A DNA stretch of 14,453 bases. Source: Phocaeicola sp. Lineage in GTDB: Bacteria; Bacteroidota; Bacteroidia; Bacteroidales; Bacteroidaceae. The stretch lies in NCBI GenBank assembly GCA_020026225.1, contig JAHHQU010000053.1, forward strand, positions 1 to 14,453. The letters are read 5' to 3'. A program made the position numbers and the translations under genes. This document shows positions 1-8,255 of the stretch, in pieces. Positions within the stretch are counted from its first letter, which is position 1; each line of letters begins with the position of its first letter. The notes below the pieces were generated by a model. The model did no database searches, had not been told where the DNA came from, and saw only the letters and a program-made list of their open reading frames with translations.

Positions 1-73
1 GTTCTTTGGGTACTTTGGCGTGGACGCAATCGAGAAGTGGAAGATCTTCTGCAACATCACTGGGCATATATGA
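1..73 (+). CDS. Possible 3' end of a plus-strand gene of unknown function
   Basis: In reading frame 2 the left edge is open and reads FFGYFGVDAIEKWKIFC and a few more residues before a TGA at 71-73. The third codon positions are strongly G/C, as expected of a real coding tail, and a strong hairpin terminator follows 24 bases later. Frame 1 is also open, ending at a TAA at 94-96 with a lysine-rich tail, and cannot be excluded. About 24 residues are too few to name a family. Confidence 0.3.
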   Translation, partial: FFGYFGVDAIEKWKIFCNITGHI

Positions 74-97
74 ACGGATCTCCGAAGAAAAAATAAG

Positions 98-159
98 AAA
101 ATGAAACTCCCGGAAGGAGCTGCTGTTTGATGCAGCAGACATTCCGGGAGTTTCATTTT
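98..159. terminator. Strong hairpin, probable intrinsic terminator
   Basis: Positions 98-115 (AAAATGAAACTCCCGGAA) and 142-159 are perfect reverse complements, giving an 18-base-pair stem. A second short stem of CTGCTG against CAGCAG lies inside the loop. The stem ends in A residues on one side and T residues on the other, so it could stop transcription from both directions: the partial gene at the left edge and anything reading left out of the hsd operon. Confidence 0.8.
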
Positions 160-688
160 ACTTGATGTTGGATTTTTTGTGTCTGGCTTTTTGCTTCTTT
201 TTCCATTGCTCTTGCGTAGCTGATTGACACGAGGATTTCTGTTTTACTCACAATGTGTGAAGTCAGTCGTAAAAATAAACCTGCTGCTGCAGAATCAATT
301 CCTGCAACGGCTGGTTTACATCATATATGAATTTGAAATTTAATGACATCAAGGTTGTAGTAGATGATTTGACGTTCTACCCGTCGATTACATTCCTTTT
401 GAACTATTGCAAAATTTGCAACAGTTGCCTCCTGACTTAATTCTCTTTCAACATACACATTCTTAATGTGGCGGAAAATGGTAGACTTGTCCTACTGCTC
501 GCACAGAATGTCATTGATGCCTTGTACCATTTGCATATTGTTGATTGAATTGTGGAGCCATTCCCACAAATAAGCTTTTTGTAGGCTTATAAATAAACTC
601 AGATGCATCTGTTCAACAGAGAATCCGTCAAGTCGCTTTCGTCGAACATAATTTTCGCCTCATATATTTTCGTGTAAGTGCGTTCCAC
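160..688. other. Gene-free, AT-rich stretch downstream of hsdR
   Basis: About 530 bases without an intact gene. It contains the decayed RhuM-family fragment (321-536, listed separately). Two small hairpins lie at 550-569 (TTGTGG/CCACAA) and 570-590 (ATAAGC/GCTTAT); the second could be a weak terminator for hsdR but lacks a convincing T run. Directly after the hsdR stop, a short minus-strand frame opening with GTG (about 29 codons, ending LTDSLLNRCI) has no ribosome binding site and I do not call it a gene. I see nothing else. Confidence 0.6.
321..536 (-). pseudogene. Decayed fragment of a RhuM-family (virulence RhuM-like) gene
   Basis: Read on the minus strand, 536 down to 321 encodes a segment with the hallmark wording of RhuM-family proteins: DKSTIFRHIKNVYVERELSQ, then a stretch ending VQKECNRRVERQIIYYNLDV. 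Intact family members have similar text (a DNA-binding-like D/K-STISRHIKN helix, then VERxxxYYNLDVIISVGYRV). An in-frame TAG at 492-494 lies just before the DKSTIF block. Homology ends after YYNLDVI, where the expected ISVGYRV is replaced by unrelated residues and a TGA at 321-323. The N-terminal part and the large C-terminal part are missing, so this is an inactive remnant. RhuM-like genes are often found beside Type I restriction loci, so it may once have been part of this island. The family call rests on remembered motifs, not on a search. Confidence 0.7.
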
Positions 689-3600
689 TTATTGAGCATA
701 CTTTTTAAAGTTTTCAGCTTGGTCCAAGACCTCTTTATACACATCATCAATGGTAACTGGTGGATAACCAAACTCATCTAAAAGTAAAATAAGATCTACC
801 TGAAGTGTGGCTTTAATATCCTCTCTAGTAGACCAGTCAGTGTACTTTGCCTGGTCATCCACAATGATCTTAATTCTTTTGGAAAGGGCAATCATTTTAT
901 CTTCCGGATAATCAAATTCATACTTCTTTGAAACAGCTTTGAGAATATCATAAAAGGCTTTTTCTTCAAAATCAATGCCCATTTTCTTAAACGAATCCTT
1001 CTCTTGTTTCAATTCATGAAGCAAGGAGGCAAGCTGCTCCGCAACATCGTCTAAAACTTCATTTGCATAAGCTTCATCCCGACGGCGGTTATTATATTCG
1101 TCTACAACTCGTTTTAACCGATCTGCAAACTCGATACCCATGATTCGATTGACTTTCTTAAATTCATCAATTGCCTGAGACAAAAGCCTCTGCAAAATCT
1201 TAATTTTTGTATTGGGTAATTGAATCGCATTGATTTTATCCAGATACTCATCACTGAAAATATCTTCAGAAATGTGCTTACCTGTTTCAAATAGCTCTTC
1301 AATACCGTCCGAAAGAATAGCACCTTCCAGCATTTCACGAACACGGGCATTCATCTTCGAAATATCCGGAGCATCTCCCTTGGTCAATTTGAAAAGGATG
1401 GACCGAACAGCACAGTAAAAATGCAGGTAATCCTTATCGTTATCAGACAGTTTTTCACTGGAGCTGCAAAGATTAAAGGCCTGTTTCATACGCTTTACCG
1501 CTGCCATGAACCGAGTTTCCAGTTCATCGGAAAGCTGCACATATTCAACGGCCCGATTCAGACAAGCCAGCTGCTCGGTAGGAGAACCCTCAAAATAGTC
1601 ATGACTATTGAAGTTATGGAACATCTGGCCCAGAACTTCCAGCTGATCCTTGACGATGGTAACCGACTGTTCTACGCCCTCAAATTCATCACTTTCATAG
1701 TTCGTGTACTTTTTCAGAGCCACATTCATGTTCTTTTTGATGCCGATATAGTCCACGATCAAACCTTTGTCCTTGCCGGCGCAAACACGGTTTACTCGGG
1801 AAATGGTTTGGATCAGCGTGTGCTGCTGAATGGGCTTGTCAATGTAGATCGTATCCAGCTCCGGAACATCAAAGCCGGTCAGCCACATATCCACCACGAT
1901 TGCAATTTTGAAATTGGACTTGGGATTCTTAAACTGACGATCCAGTTCCTTGCGGTCATCCTTGGTGCCGAGCATCTCATAGAGGGCGGGCTCATCATCC
2001 TTGTTACGGGTCATGACCATCTTGATTTTCTCGACAGGCTTTAATTCCTTTCGGTCCTTCTCCGTGAGGATGCTTTCATCTTCAGCGAGATGCGGAACAG
2101 CCCATTCCGGGCGAAGGTCCACCACAATCTTATAGAAATCATAGGCAATATTTCGGTTAGAACAAACGAACATGGCCTTTCCAGCAATCGTAGTGCCTTC
2201 CTGGACACGGGTTTCATAGTCCCGGATAAAGTCTTCGGCCACAACGCGAAGTCGGTCGGGGTCGCCAATAATCATGTCCAGATGGGCAACTGCCTTCTGG
2301 CTTTCTTCAATCTGGTGTTCGTTGGCACCTTCCATTTCGCACTGGGCATAGTACTTCTCAATTTCATGGACCTTTGCCTGATCCAGCGTGACCTTGGCAG
2401 CTCGTCCGTCATACACCAGATTGACGGTAATGCCGTCTCGGACTGATTCTGTCATGGTGTAAGCGTCCACTACGGGGCCGAACACTTCGATGGTGCCATC
2501 GATAGGCGTTCCGGTAAAACCGACATAAGTAGCATTGGGCAGCGAATCATGCAGGTACTTTGCAAAGCCATAAGAGCGCTGCACACCGCTGTCTGTAACT
2601 TTGACCTTCTGCTGGAGATTGATCTGGCTCCGGTGAGCTTCGTCGGAAATGCAGATTACATTAGAGCGATCAGTCAGAAGCTGGATATCTTCCGTGAACT
2701 TCTGGATGGTAGTCAGATAGACGCCGCCGCTGGTACGGCCCTGAAGTTCTTCTCGCAGCTTTTCACGGGATTCGATACTGACGACGGTTTCATCACCGAT
2801 GTACTTCTTAGAGACAACAAACTGCTTGGAAAGCTGGTCATCAAGATCGGTCCGGTCGGTGATGACCACAATCGTGGGCGAATGGAAAAAGGTGCTCCGC
2901 ATCAGAAGCCGGGTCAAGAACAACATGGTGTAGCTCTTACCGCAGCCGGTGGCTCCGAAGTAGGTACCGCCCTTGCCGTCTCCTTCCGGTCGCAGGTGGT
3001 TTTTGATGTTTTCAAACAGCTTCTGTGCGGCAAAAAACTGCGGATACCGGCAGACGATTTTCAGGTCCTTATCGGAATTGTCGGGGAAGTAGATGAAATC
3101 ATTGATGACTGCCAGCAGCCGGTCCTTGCGGAACAGTCCCTTTACCATGGTGACCAGGGAACTGATACCGTCCAGATCTTTATCGTCAGACTCAACCTTT
3201 CTCCAAGCATAGAAAAAGTCATACGGGCTAAAGAACGAACCGTACTTGTTGTTGGCTCCATCGCTAATCACAATGAAAGCATTATACTTAAACAACTCCG
3301 GAATATCCCGACGATACCGTACCGTAAGCTGTTTGTAGGCATCCATGATGGTTGTGTTCTCTTTTACAGCACTCTTGAATTCCATAACCACCAAGGGGAT
3401 ACCATTCACAAATACGATACCATCGGGGATTCTCAGTTGATTGTTAATGCCTTCAATTTCAAACTGATTGACGATCTTGAAAATATTGTTTTCTGGGTGG
3501 TCAAAGTCGATTAGATGGATGTATAGGTCCTTCTGGGTCCGGTCCTCCCGGTTCAGAATGAAGCCGTCACAGACCATTTTGCTGATGGCCTTATTGGCCT

Positions 3601-3829
3601 CATAGAGGGTTCCGGAAACGCTGCGCAGCATCAGAAGGATACTGTCCACCTCGCTGGGGGTAATGCCATCTTGTGCGTATTGGTTGTAGAGGAACTGCTT
3701 GAGATCCTCTTTTAGCAGCACTTCGGACCGCTCCCGGTGAATCTGCTCTCCTGGAACATAAGTATAGCCTTCGTCCTTGAACAGCTCCATAATGGACATT
3801 TCGAGAGCGTGTTCATTGAAGTTTGTCAT
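689..3829 (-). CDS. hsdR: Type I restriction enzyme R subunit (HsdR)
   Basis: Motor and nuclease subunit of the Type I complex: it translocates DNA using ATP and cleaves unmodified DNA far from the recognition site. The 1046-residue protein is in the usual size range and looks complete. The N-terminal nuclease domain has the PD-(D/E)XK pattern: P135-D136 in RIPDGIVFVNG, then E150 and K152 in VVMEFKSA. The SF2 helicase domains follow, with Walker A GATGCGKS at 292-299, the DEAH box at 396-399, TGTP at 439-442, DMWLTGFDVP at about 647-656 and QTISRVNR at 674-681. All key residues are present, so the enzyme should be active. The ATG is set by GGGGAGGTG about ten bases upstream, which overlaps the stop of the preceding DUF6602-like gene four bases away, so the two are translationally coupled. 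It is the last gene of the operon, far from hsdM and hsdS, with accessory genes between. Confidence 0.97.
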   Translation of the reverse strand: MTNFNEHALEMSIMELFKDEGYTYVPGEQIHRERSEVLLKEDLKQFLYNQYAQDGITPSEVDSILLMLRSVSGTLYEANKAISKMVCDGFILNREDRTQKDLYIHLIDFDHPENNIFKIVNQFEIEGINNQLRIPDGIVFVNGIPLVVMEFKSAVKENTTIMDAYKQLTVRYRRDIPELFKYNAFIVISDGANNKYGSFFSPYDFFYAWRKVESDDKDLDGISSLVTMVKGLFRKDRLLAVINDFIYFPDNSDKDLKIVCRYPQFFAAQKLFENIKNHLRPEGDGKGGTYFGATGCGKSYTMLFLTRLLMRSTFFHSPTIVVITDRTDLDDQLSKQFVVSKKYIGDETVVSIESREKLREELQGRTSGGVYLTTIQKFTEDIQLLTDRSNVICISDEAHRSQINLQQKVKVTDSGVQRSYGFAKYLHDSLPNATYVGFTGTPIDGTIEVFGPVVDAYTMTESVRDGITVNLVYDGRAAKVTLDQAKVHEIEKYYAQCEMEGANEHQIEESQKAVAHLDMIIGDPDRLRVVAEDFIRDYETRVQEGTTIAGKAMFVCSNRNIAYDFYKIVVDLRPEWAVPHLAEDESILTEKDRKELKPVEKIKMVMTRNKDDEPALYEMLGTKDDRKELDRQFKNPKSNFKIAIVVDMWLTGFDVPELDTIYIDKPIQQHTLIQTISRVNRVCAGKDKGLIVDYIGIKKNMNVALKKYTNYESDEFEGVEQSVTIVKDQLEVLGQMFHNFNSHDYFEGSPTEQLACLNRAVEYVQLSDELETRFMAAVKRMKQAFNLCSSSEKLSDNDKDYLHFYCAVRSILFKLTKGDAPDISKMNARVREMLEGAILSDGIEELFETGKHISEDIFSDEYLDKINAIQLPNTKIKILQRLLSQAIDEFKKVNRIMGIEFADRLKRVVDEYNNRRRDEAYANEVLDDVAEQLASLLHELKQEKDSFKKMGIDFEEKAFYDILKAVSKKYEFDYPEDKMIALSKRIKIIVDDQAKYTDWSTREDIKATLQVDLILLLDEFGYPPVTIDDVYKEVLDQAENFKKYAQ

Positions 3830-3833
3830 CTAC

Positions 3834-4577
3834 CTACACCTCCCCGATATCTATTGTACTAATTCTGTGTGCTTCTTTTGTGTTCTCGATAGGATAAAAC
3901 ATATTTCTAAGTGTTTCTGGTATTTGCTGACCATGCATGGAAATGTAAATATCCTCTACAAGATTCGAAATAAAATATCCAAATGCAAGATCTTCAACGC
4001 GATAAACTGCATAATTGTGATTCTCGTGTGGATTACGCCTTGGCATTCCTGCATCCCAATACTTTAGAAATACATCTTTGCCAAAGCAAATATGATTTAC
4101 AATACCGACAGCATCATTCAATACATTCAATAAATTCTCGTTTTGGAGGTTTGTCAAATTATTCTCGAATGCAAATATACCATTGAAGATTCTTCTATCA
4201 ATTATTCTGCCGTTATCCGCAGCAGCACGAATTGCATCACGACAAACTTGTGTCGATACTCGTGATTTCACCTCAATTATTCCAAGCACACATTCAGCTG
4301 TAGCAATAACAAAGTCATCCTGCTTGAACAAAAGAGGAATATCATCTCGGTAAACAATAATATCAATTTGCTTTGTAATGTTGCCGTTGTTGACAACAAA
4401 ACCTGTTCCAACAGATACCCCTTTCGGAAGATGTTGCCTTAAAACATGAGAAAGAATTATTTCTTTGTAACGACCATCTTCACCCCAGTGATGATTATCA
4501 ATAAAATTTCTAACCCTGTCCTTTACGGATATCAGTTCCCTGGAAATGGACTGTTGATATTCTATATAATTAGGCAT
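3834..4577 (-). CDS. DUF6602-like protein with a PD-(D/E)XK nuclease pattern
   Basis: A 247-residue soluble protein with no signal peptide or membrane segment. The central part resembles DUF6602: VGTGFVVNN at about 56-64, then QIDIIVYRDDIPLLF (D72) and GIIEVKSR (E102, K104), with a conserved-looking E39 in the upstream helix. The E...D...ExK arrangement is that of PD-(D/E)XK nuclease folds, so a DNA-cleaving or DNA-binding role is inferred; activity is not shown. It starts 20 bases after the DUF3800-like gene, has GAGG about ten bases before the ATG, and its stop overlaps the hsdR ribosome binding site, so it is made together with HsdR. This placement suggests an accessory defence function, either an extra nuclease or a partner of the Type I system. 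The family name comes from motif recall; the nuclease-like pattern is the firmer part. Confidence 0.72.
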   Translation of the reverse strand: MPNYIEYQQSISRELISVKDRVRNFIDNHHWGEDGRYKEIILSHVLRQHLPKGVSVGTGFVVNNGNITKQIDIIVYRDDIPLLFKQDDFVIATAECVLGIIEVKSRVSTQVCRDAIRAAADNGRIIDRRIFNGIFAFENNLTNLQNENLLNVLNDAVGIVNHICFGKDVFLKYWDAGMPRRNPHENHNYAVYRVEDLAFGYFISNLVEDIYISMHGQQIPETLRNMFYPIENTKEAHRISTIDIGEV

Positions 4578-4597
4578 AGCTCTTTACCTCGTTATTT

Positions 4598-6103
4598 TTA
4601 TAGTATTTCTGCATCATACATCCCATTAACTTTAGAGACAGTAACGTTGGCCGGAAAAATCCTAATTCCCATAAGTGCCATTCCGACAACATTACAAGCC
4701 CATTCACTTAACTCTTCCGGGAGCCTGAAACAGACGGGCTCGCCATCCTTCAAAACAGTTACTGTTGGGGTAAAATTCTGATCTACTCCAACAGACAAAA
4801 CTTCAAACGTCTGAGATGTTCCACTCAAAGGCAACAAAGGTTGCTTCTTGGAATCGAAATATACCTTTCCACCTCGCTTATTCATATAAGATTCCTCATC
4901 AAAAGGAATCACTGGCTCGACCGGCAGCTTGAACCTTCTCTGCTCGAAATATCTTTCCAACTGCTCACATGCAAACGCATTAAAGTATTCGCCTTGCATA
5001 TCTATATCTGCACGAATCTGCTCAACTGATTCAAAGTGGTTCATAAAGTTAAGCAGGGCGTTGAATGCAACCAAATCATCAGAATAAATTCCGGAGTAAG
5101 ATTTGTACCAAGCAGGTTGCCACTCGCAGATAATCCGATAAAGCTTTTTATACAGTTCCAATTGAACCTCGCTTAGGCAGAACCAGCCCGTTCCCAAAAC
5201 CTTTTTGCTTGTACTTTCGTCCAACGATTGGTATCGAAGGGAGTCGCATAGTCCTTTCAGCAACTTAGATATGATACCTGCCATCATATCTGCCATACGA
5301 AGTCCCGGATACTGCATGGAATTGGCTTCATCCGAATTATCCAGTCCGACTTCACGAGCAGCTTTTAGGGTTTTGCTGTCTTCTCCCTCTTTACCTTCCT
5401 TATCAATAACTAAAGTATATTCCCGTATTCCTTTCTCTCCCAGATACTTTTTGAATCCATCGAAAGACATGTGGTAGTCCCAATCAATCGTTGGACTTTG
5501 AGAAATATCATCCAACACAAGTAAGATTTCTTGGAACGCCCTCGTTTCTCTCTGCTTCAACTTGGGATTGTTCTCGTTGCATTCAATCCTATCTCGGAAA
5601 AAACTCTTTAACTTCTCTAAAAAGTCCTCCGGGGATTCGTAGAGACACTTGATGATTTCCTGCGGACGATACATGACAAGAGCTTTTGTAATGGAATATT
5701 TCATTAAGTCGGTATCAATGAGAAAACAGTTTCTATATCCGTTAAAAAGCTGTAACACAAGGTATTCGATCTTGCTGCCAACCGAAAAATAAATATGAGA
5801 TTCTTCGTCAAAAAGCGACAGGAAATCACTTACAAACTGAGCATTCTGTTTGTTGAGCGAGGCAAAGCCGTGTCTAAATTGCTTTTGTTGGAGCATAGTG
5901 CTTTTGATTTCGCCATTACGATCTTTTCTATCGGTGTACTTTTCTTCAAAATCAGCATGTCTTTGCAAAATTTCATCCTTTTCAGATGACCATCCCACAA
6001 TCATGGTCACAAAATTGTCGTAATAATTTTCAGCACTCATGGTCTTATAATTGATTTTTCTGCTGTGTTCAGTTTCATCATAATAGAATTCATATGTAGA
6101 CAT
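4598..6103 (-). CDS. DUF3800-like protein, putative RNase H-fold nuclease
   Basis: A 501-residue protein. The N-terminus reads YEFYYDETEH (D9, E10), the DUF3800 signature usually written Y-x-D-E-S/T-G. A distal block, YPGLRMADMMAGIISKL with D272, corresponds to the family's second signature (Q-x-AD-x-x-AG). VIDKEGKEGED near 232-242 adds acidic residues. DUF3800 is thought to adopt an RNase H-like fold with carboxylate metal ligands, which suggests a nuclease, but no substrate can be read from the sequence. The protein is longer than a minimal DUF3800, with about 200 extra C-terminal residues that I do not recognise. The ATG at 6103 is needed to keep the YYDETEH motif; the Shine-Dalgarno (AAAGGA) is weak and about ten bases away. 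The gene begins 22 bases past the outer recombination site of the hsdS shuffling region, so rearrangement upstream leaves it intact. Confidence 0.68.
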   Translation of the reverse strand: MSTYEFYYDETEHSRKINYKTMSAENYYDNFVTMIVGWSSEKDEILQRHADFEEKYTDRKDRNGEIKSTMLQQKQFRHGFASLNKQNAQFVSDFLSLFDEESHIYFSVGSKIEYLVLQLFNGYRNCFLIDTDLMKYSITKALVMYRPQEIIKCLYESPEDFLEKLKSFFRDRIECNENNPKLKQRETRAFQEILLVLDDISQSPTIDWDYHMSFDGFKKYLGEKGIREYTLVIDKEGKEGEDSKTLKAAREVGLDNSDEANSMQYPGLRMADMMAGIISKLLKGLCDSLRYQSLDESTSKKVLGTGWFCLSEVQLELYKKLYRIICEWQPAWYKSYSGIYSDDLVAFNALLNFMNHFESVEQIRADIDMQGEYFNAFACEQLERYFEQRRFKLPVEPVIPFDEESYMNKRGGKVYFDSKKQPLLPLSGTSQTFEVLSVGVDQNFTPTVTVLKDGEPVCFRLPEELSEWACNVVGMALMGIRIFPANVTVSKVNGMYDAEIL

Positions 6104-6125
6104 GCAGTACCCGTCCTTTCGTGAT

Positions 6126-6144
6126 TAAATGATAATTTAGTGGC
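6126..6144 (+). repeat. Inversion site a, outer end of hsdS cassette A
   Basis: TAAATGATAATTTAGTGGC, identical over 19 bases to site c (8349-8367) and the reverse complement of site d (8997-9015). The identity with d extends to 23 bases (6126-6148 against 8993-9015). Read on the minus strand it supplies the last codons and stop of the complete hsdS: AGC CAC TAA. The core TAAAT-GATA-ATTTA has perfect 5-base inverted arms around an asymmetric GATA spacer, as expected of a tyrosine recombinase crossover site. Confidence 0.85.
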
Positions 6145-7270
6145 TTGAAATAGTTGTGGTCACGAGCGCCTGTAACTGATTTAGCTTCATAATTTCATCG
6201 GTGTTCTCTTTTATGTGTTCAAGCACCATAGATGCGATCTTATCAAAGGCTTGTAAATTCTTGATAGAAGGACGAACTAAAGGAAACGAAGCTAATTGGT
6301 CACCAGATACTCGCTGTCTACCACTTGATCCGTTCATAAATTGCAGAGCGAATGTTACAAAATTCTGATTTCGAATCAGAAAGTAATAAAAAGAAGATGG
6401 GATTGAATCTTTAGAGGCAAAAACAATATATTCAGTCGATCCAAAGGCTACCTCGCCATCTTTAAGTAGATTTATGTATGCAGCTTTACCATTTTCTAAA
6501 CACGGTGTAATTCTTGCTATTAGGGTATCACCATTGATGAATCTGACACCTCCGTTATACGGCTTTACCTCATCTCCGGTAGGGATACAACCATTGGTTG
6601 GTAGTGTTGACATATCAAAGCAGCGAGCTGCTTCGCCTTTTTTAAGATGACGAATAGGGTTTACCTCAGCGATGTCTGCTAATGTGCAATTTGGTTCGAT
6701 TGCTGGGAAGAATAAATTATCAAAATATGCTTGTGTAGCTGCTTCTAAATTATCATTTATCTGCTTCTTAAGTTCAATTCTCTTAGAAATGGTATTGTAC
6801 GCATCTACAATTTTTCGTTGTTTTTCAATAGGCGGAACCGGAAGCTCGACCATACACAATTCGTTCCAATCAAAGATTTCTCTAACACTGCCGTGAGATT
6901 TGTATCGTGCATACCTATCAAACTCCGGCCTACTAAACCAAAGCATTAAATATTCCGGAAGTAACTGTTCTATATCAACAACTTCAAACACAGTGTACAC
7001 ATTACTGACCAAGCCCTCATCATAATCATCCAGAAGTGCAATACCAATTTTATCTCCTCGTCTTGAAGTATCAGGAATATATGTAAACTGTCCTTTCTTG
7101 ACAATTTTATATTTAGTAAAATCTGTTCCTACTGTATTTGCAATCGAAGGGATAAACCGTTTTTGAACAGATACACCCAAGAGATTTTCTCCTTTACCTT
7201 CCTTATTGCGAACATCAACTTGGCGAATATATTGCCCAAGCTGCTTGTATCCATCTTTCAAGTTATTCAC
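6137..7270 (-). CDS. hsdS: Type I specificity subunit HsdS, complete (5' half N2 joined to cassette A)
   Basis: DNA-recognition subunit for both HsdM and HsdR. The 377 residues have the classical two-TRD layout. TRD1 covers about 1-145 (VDVRN, GTDFTKYKIV, PEYLMLWFSRPEFDR). The first helical linker is about 146-187, PPIEKQRKIVDAY through RIELKKQINDNL. TRD2 is about 188-340, and the C-terminal helix ends TTTISSH. The start is GTG, two bases after the recombinase stop, with AGGATGAG just upstream; the two are translationally coupled. Inversion site b falls at codons 171-175 and site a forms the stop, so TRD2 is a replaceable cassette, here in the readable (ON) orientation. TRD1 resembles that of the truncated hsdS at 8993-9517 but is clearly diverged; TRD2 is unrelated to that of cassette B. 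Flipping a-b would truncate it to about 177 residues ending QINDNLVA. It is the only full-length HsdS in this configuration. Confidence 0.95.
   Translation of the reverse strand: MNNLKDGYKQLGQYIRQVDVRNKEGKGENLLGVSVQKRFIPSIANTVGTDFTKYKIVKKGQFTYIPDTSRRGDKIGIALLDDYDEGLVSNVYTVFEVVDIEQLLPEYLMLWFSRPEFDRYARYKSHGSVREIFDWNELCMVELPVPPIEKQRKIVDAYNTISKRIELKKQINDNLEAATQAYFDNLFFPAIEPNCTLADIAEVNPIRHLKKGEAARCFDMSTLPTNGCIPTGDEVKPYNGGVRFINGDTLIARITPCLENGKAAYINLLKDGEVAFGSTEYIVFASKDSIPSSFYYFLIRNQNFVTFALQFMNGSSGRQRVSGDQLASFPLVRPSIKNLQAFDKIASMVLEHIKENTDEIMKLNQLQALVTTTISSH
6745..6775 (-). repeat. Inversion site b with 31-base repeat inside the complete hsdS
   Basis: On the plus strand 6745-6759 reads CTAAATTATCATTTA, the reverse complement of the 15-base core at sites a and c. 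Identity with site d continues for 31 bases in the same orientation (6745-6775 and 9001-9031), through the codons for the KKQINDNL linker. It lies exactly at the junction of TRD1 plus linker with the TRD2 cassette. Confidence 0.85.
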
Positions 7271-7271
7271 C

Positions 7272-8255
7272 TCATCCTATATATTTTCTATGAGCAATTT
7301 TTACGTTGCTCTGTTTCACCATTGCATATTGCAAGGTTGTATCGATTCTTTTATGCCCCAGCAGTTGTTGCAGCTGTTCTATTGGCATTCCCTTATCAAT
7401 CGCCATTGTAGCCAGTGTTCTTCTGAACTTATGGGGATGCACTTTTGTCAGACCAAGGCGTTTCCCTATGTTTCTCAGTCTAACTTCAACACCGCCAATT
7501 GTTAATCTTTGAAATGGAGAGTGCAGGCCTACAAATAAAGCTGAGTTTGTGTCCTTTCGAGAATCCAAGTAGTTTTTCAGATGAATCTTGGATCGGGCAT
7601 CAAAATAAACAATCCGTTCTTTGCTGCCTTTACCAAAAACCACGCATTCTCGTTCTTCAAAATTGATATCTTCACGGTTTAGCAGAACCATTTCACCCAC
7701 ACGCATTCCGGTAGATGAAAGCAGATCAATCATTGCCATATCCCGTAATTCCGTACAATTATCGCGCATTATTTCCAAATCTTCGTCCGAATATGTTTCT
7801 TTGATATTTGTACCAGTCTTGACTTTGTGAATACGCCTTACAGGGCTTTTTAAAATAAAATCTTCATCTTCGAGCCATGCGAAGAAGCTTGATAAAATAC
7901 GACGGATATTATCAATAGTTACTTTACTAGACGCTTTTCTCTCTTGGTAATCTGTTAAATATCGACGGATATCTTCGGTTTCAATCTCACGAACATCTTT
8001 TTCGACGCAATGAAGCATTGTTTGAATCGTGGTGTGATAATATTTGAGTGATTTTTCTGAACAGCCCTCGATATGCTTTGCAGATATGAACGCCTCGAGA
8101 AAGTTAGGACTTTCCTCAAGTTCTGATAAATCATTTGCTTTCAAATCATACTGATGAAGGACGACATTAAGAGCATCACGAAGTTTAGCGATTTGAGCGT
8201 TGTTGAGATAAGGTAGCATCTGCTGCATGATTTGATTTTTAACTTTTTGTTTCAT
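7272..8255 (-). CDS. Tyrosine recombinase, probable hsdS invertase
   Basis: Site-specific DNA recombinase of the XerC/XerD-like tyrosine family, 327 residues. An N-terminal SAM-like core-binding domain (about 45-135) is followed by the catalytic domain with every expected residue: R185 in STGMRVGEMV, K209 in VFGKGSKERIV, H275 and R278 in HPHKFRRT, H301 in LLGHKRIDTT and the nucleophile Y310 in LQYAM. The start at 8255 is chosen because AGAAGGAG lies nine bases upstream; the longer reading frame to 8327 has no ribosome binding site and a low-quality extension. It sits between the two hsdS copies and the four inversion sites, as in known inverting Type I loci such as the pneumococcal one, so it most likely shuffles the hsdS halves. 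Its stop is two bases from the hsdS GTG start. Because the gene lies between sites b and c, a b-c inversion would flip it too. Which sites it cuts is inferred, not shown. Confidence 0.93.
   Translation of the reverse strand: MKQKVKNQIMQQMLPYLNNAQIAKLRDALNVVLHQYDLKANDLSELEESPNFLEAFISAKHIEGCSEKSLKYYHTTIQTMLHCVEKDVREIETEDIRRYLTDYQERKASSKVTIDNIRRILSSFFAWLEDEDFILKSPVRRIHKVKTGTNIKETYSDEDLEIMRDNCTELRDMAMIDLLSSTGMRVGEMVLLNREDINFEERECVVFGKGSKERIVYFDARSKIHLKNYLDSRKDTNSALFVGLHSPFQRLTIGGVEVRLRNIGKRLGLTKVHPHKFRRTLATMAIDKGMPIEQLQQLLGHKRIDTTLQYAMVKQSNVKIAHRKYIG

Noticed and set aside
98..159. Terminal inverted repeat of an insertion sequence
   Set aside because: It is a single compact hairpin with A/T tails and no transposase or matching second end in the window; a terminator fits better.
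1421..2044. Plus-strand open frame of 207 codons
   Set aside because: Antisense shadow of the hsdR helicase region; no ribosome binding site and implausible composition.
2549..3514. Long plus-strand open frame of 321 codons
   Set aside because: It lies wholly inside hsdR in the opposite direction, has no family-like motifs, and the hsdR frame has all its catalytic motifs over the same bases.
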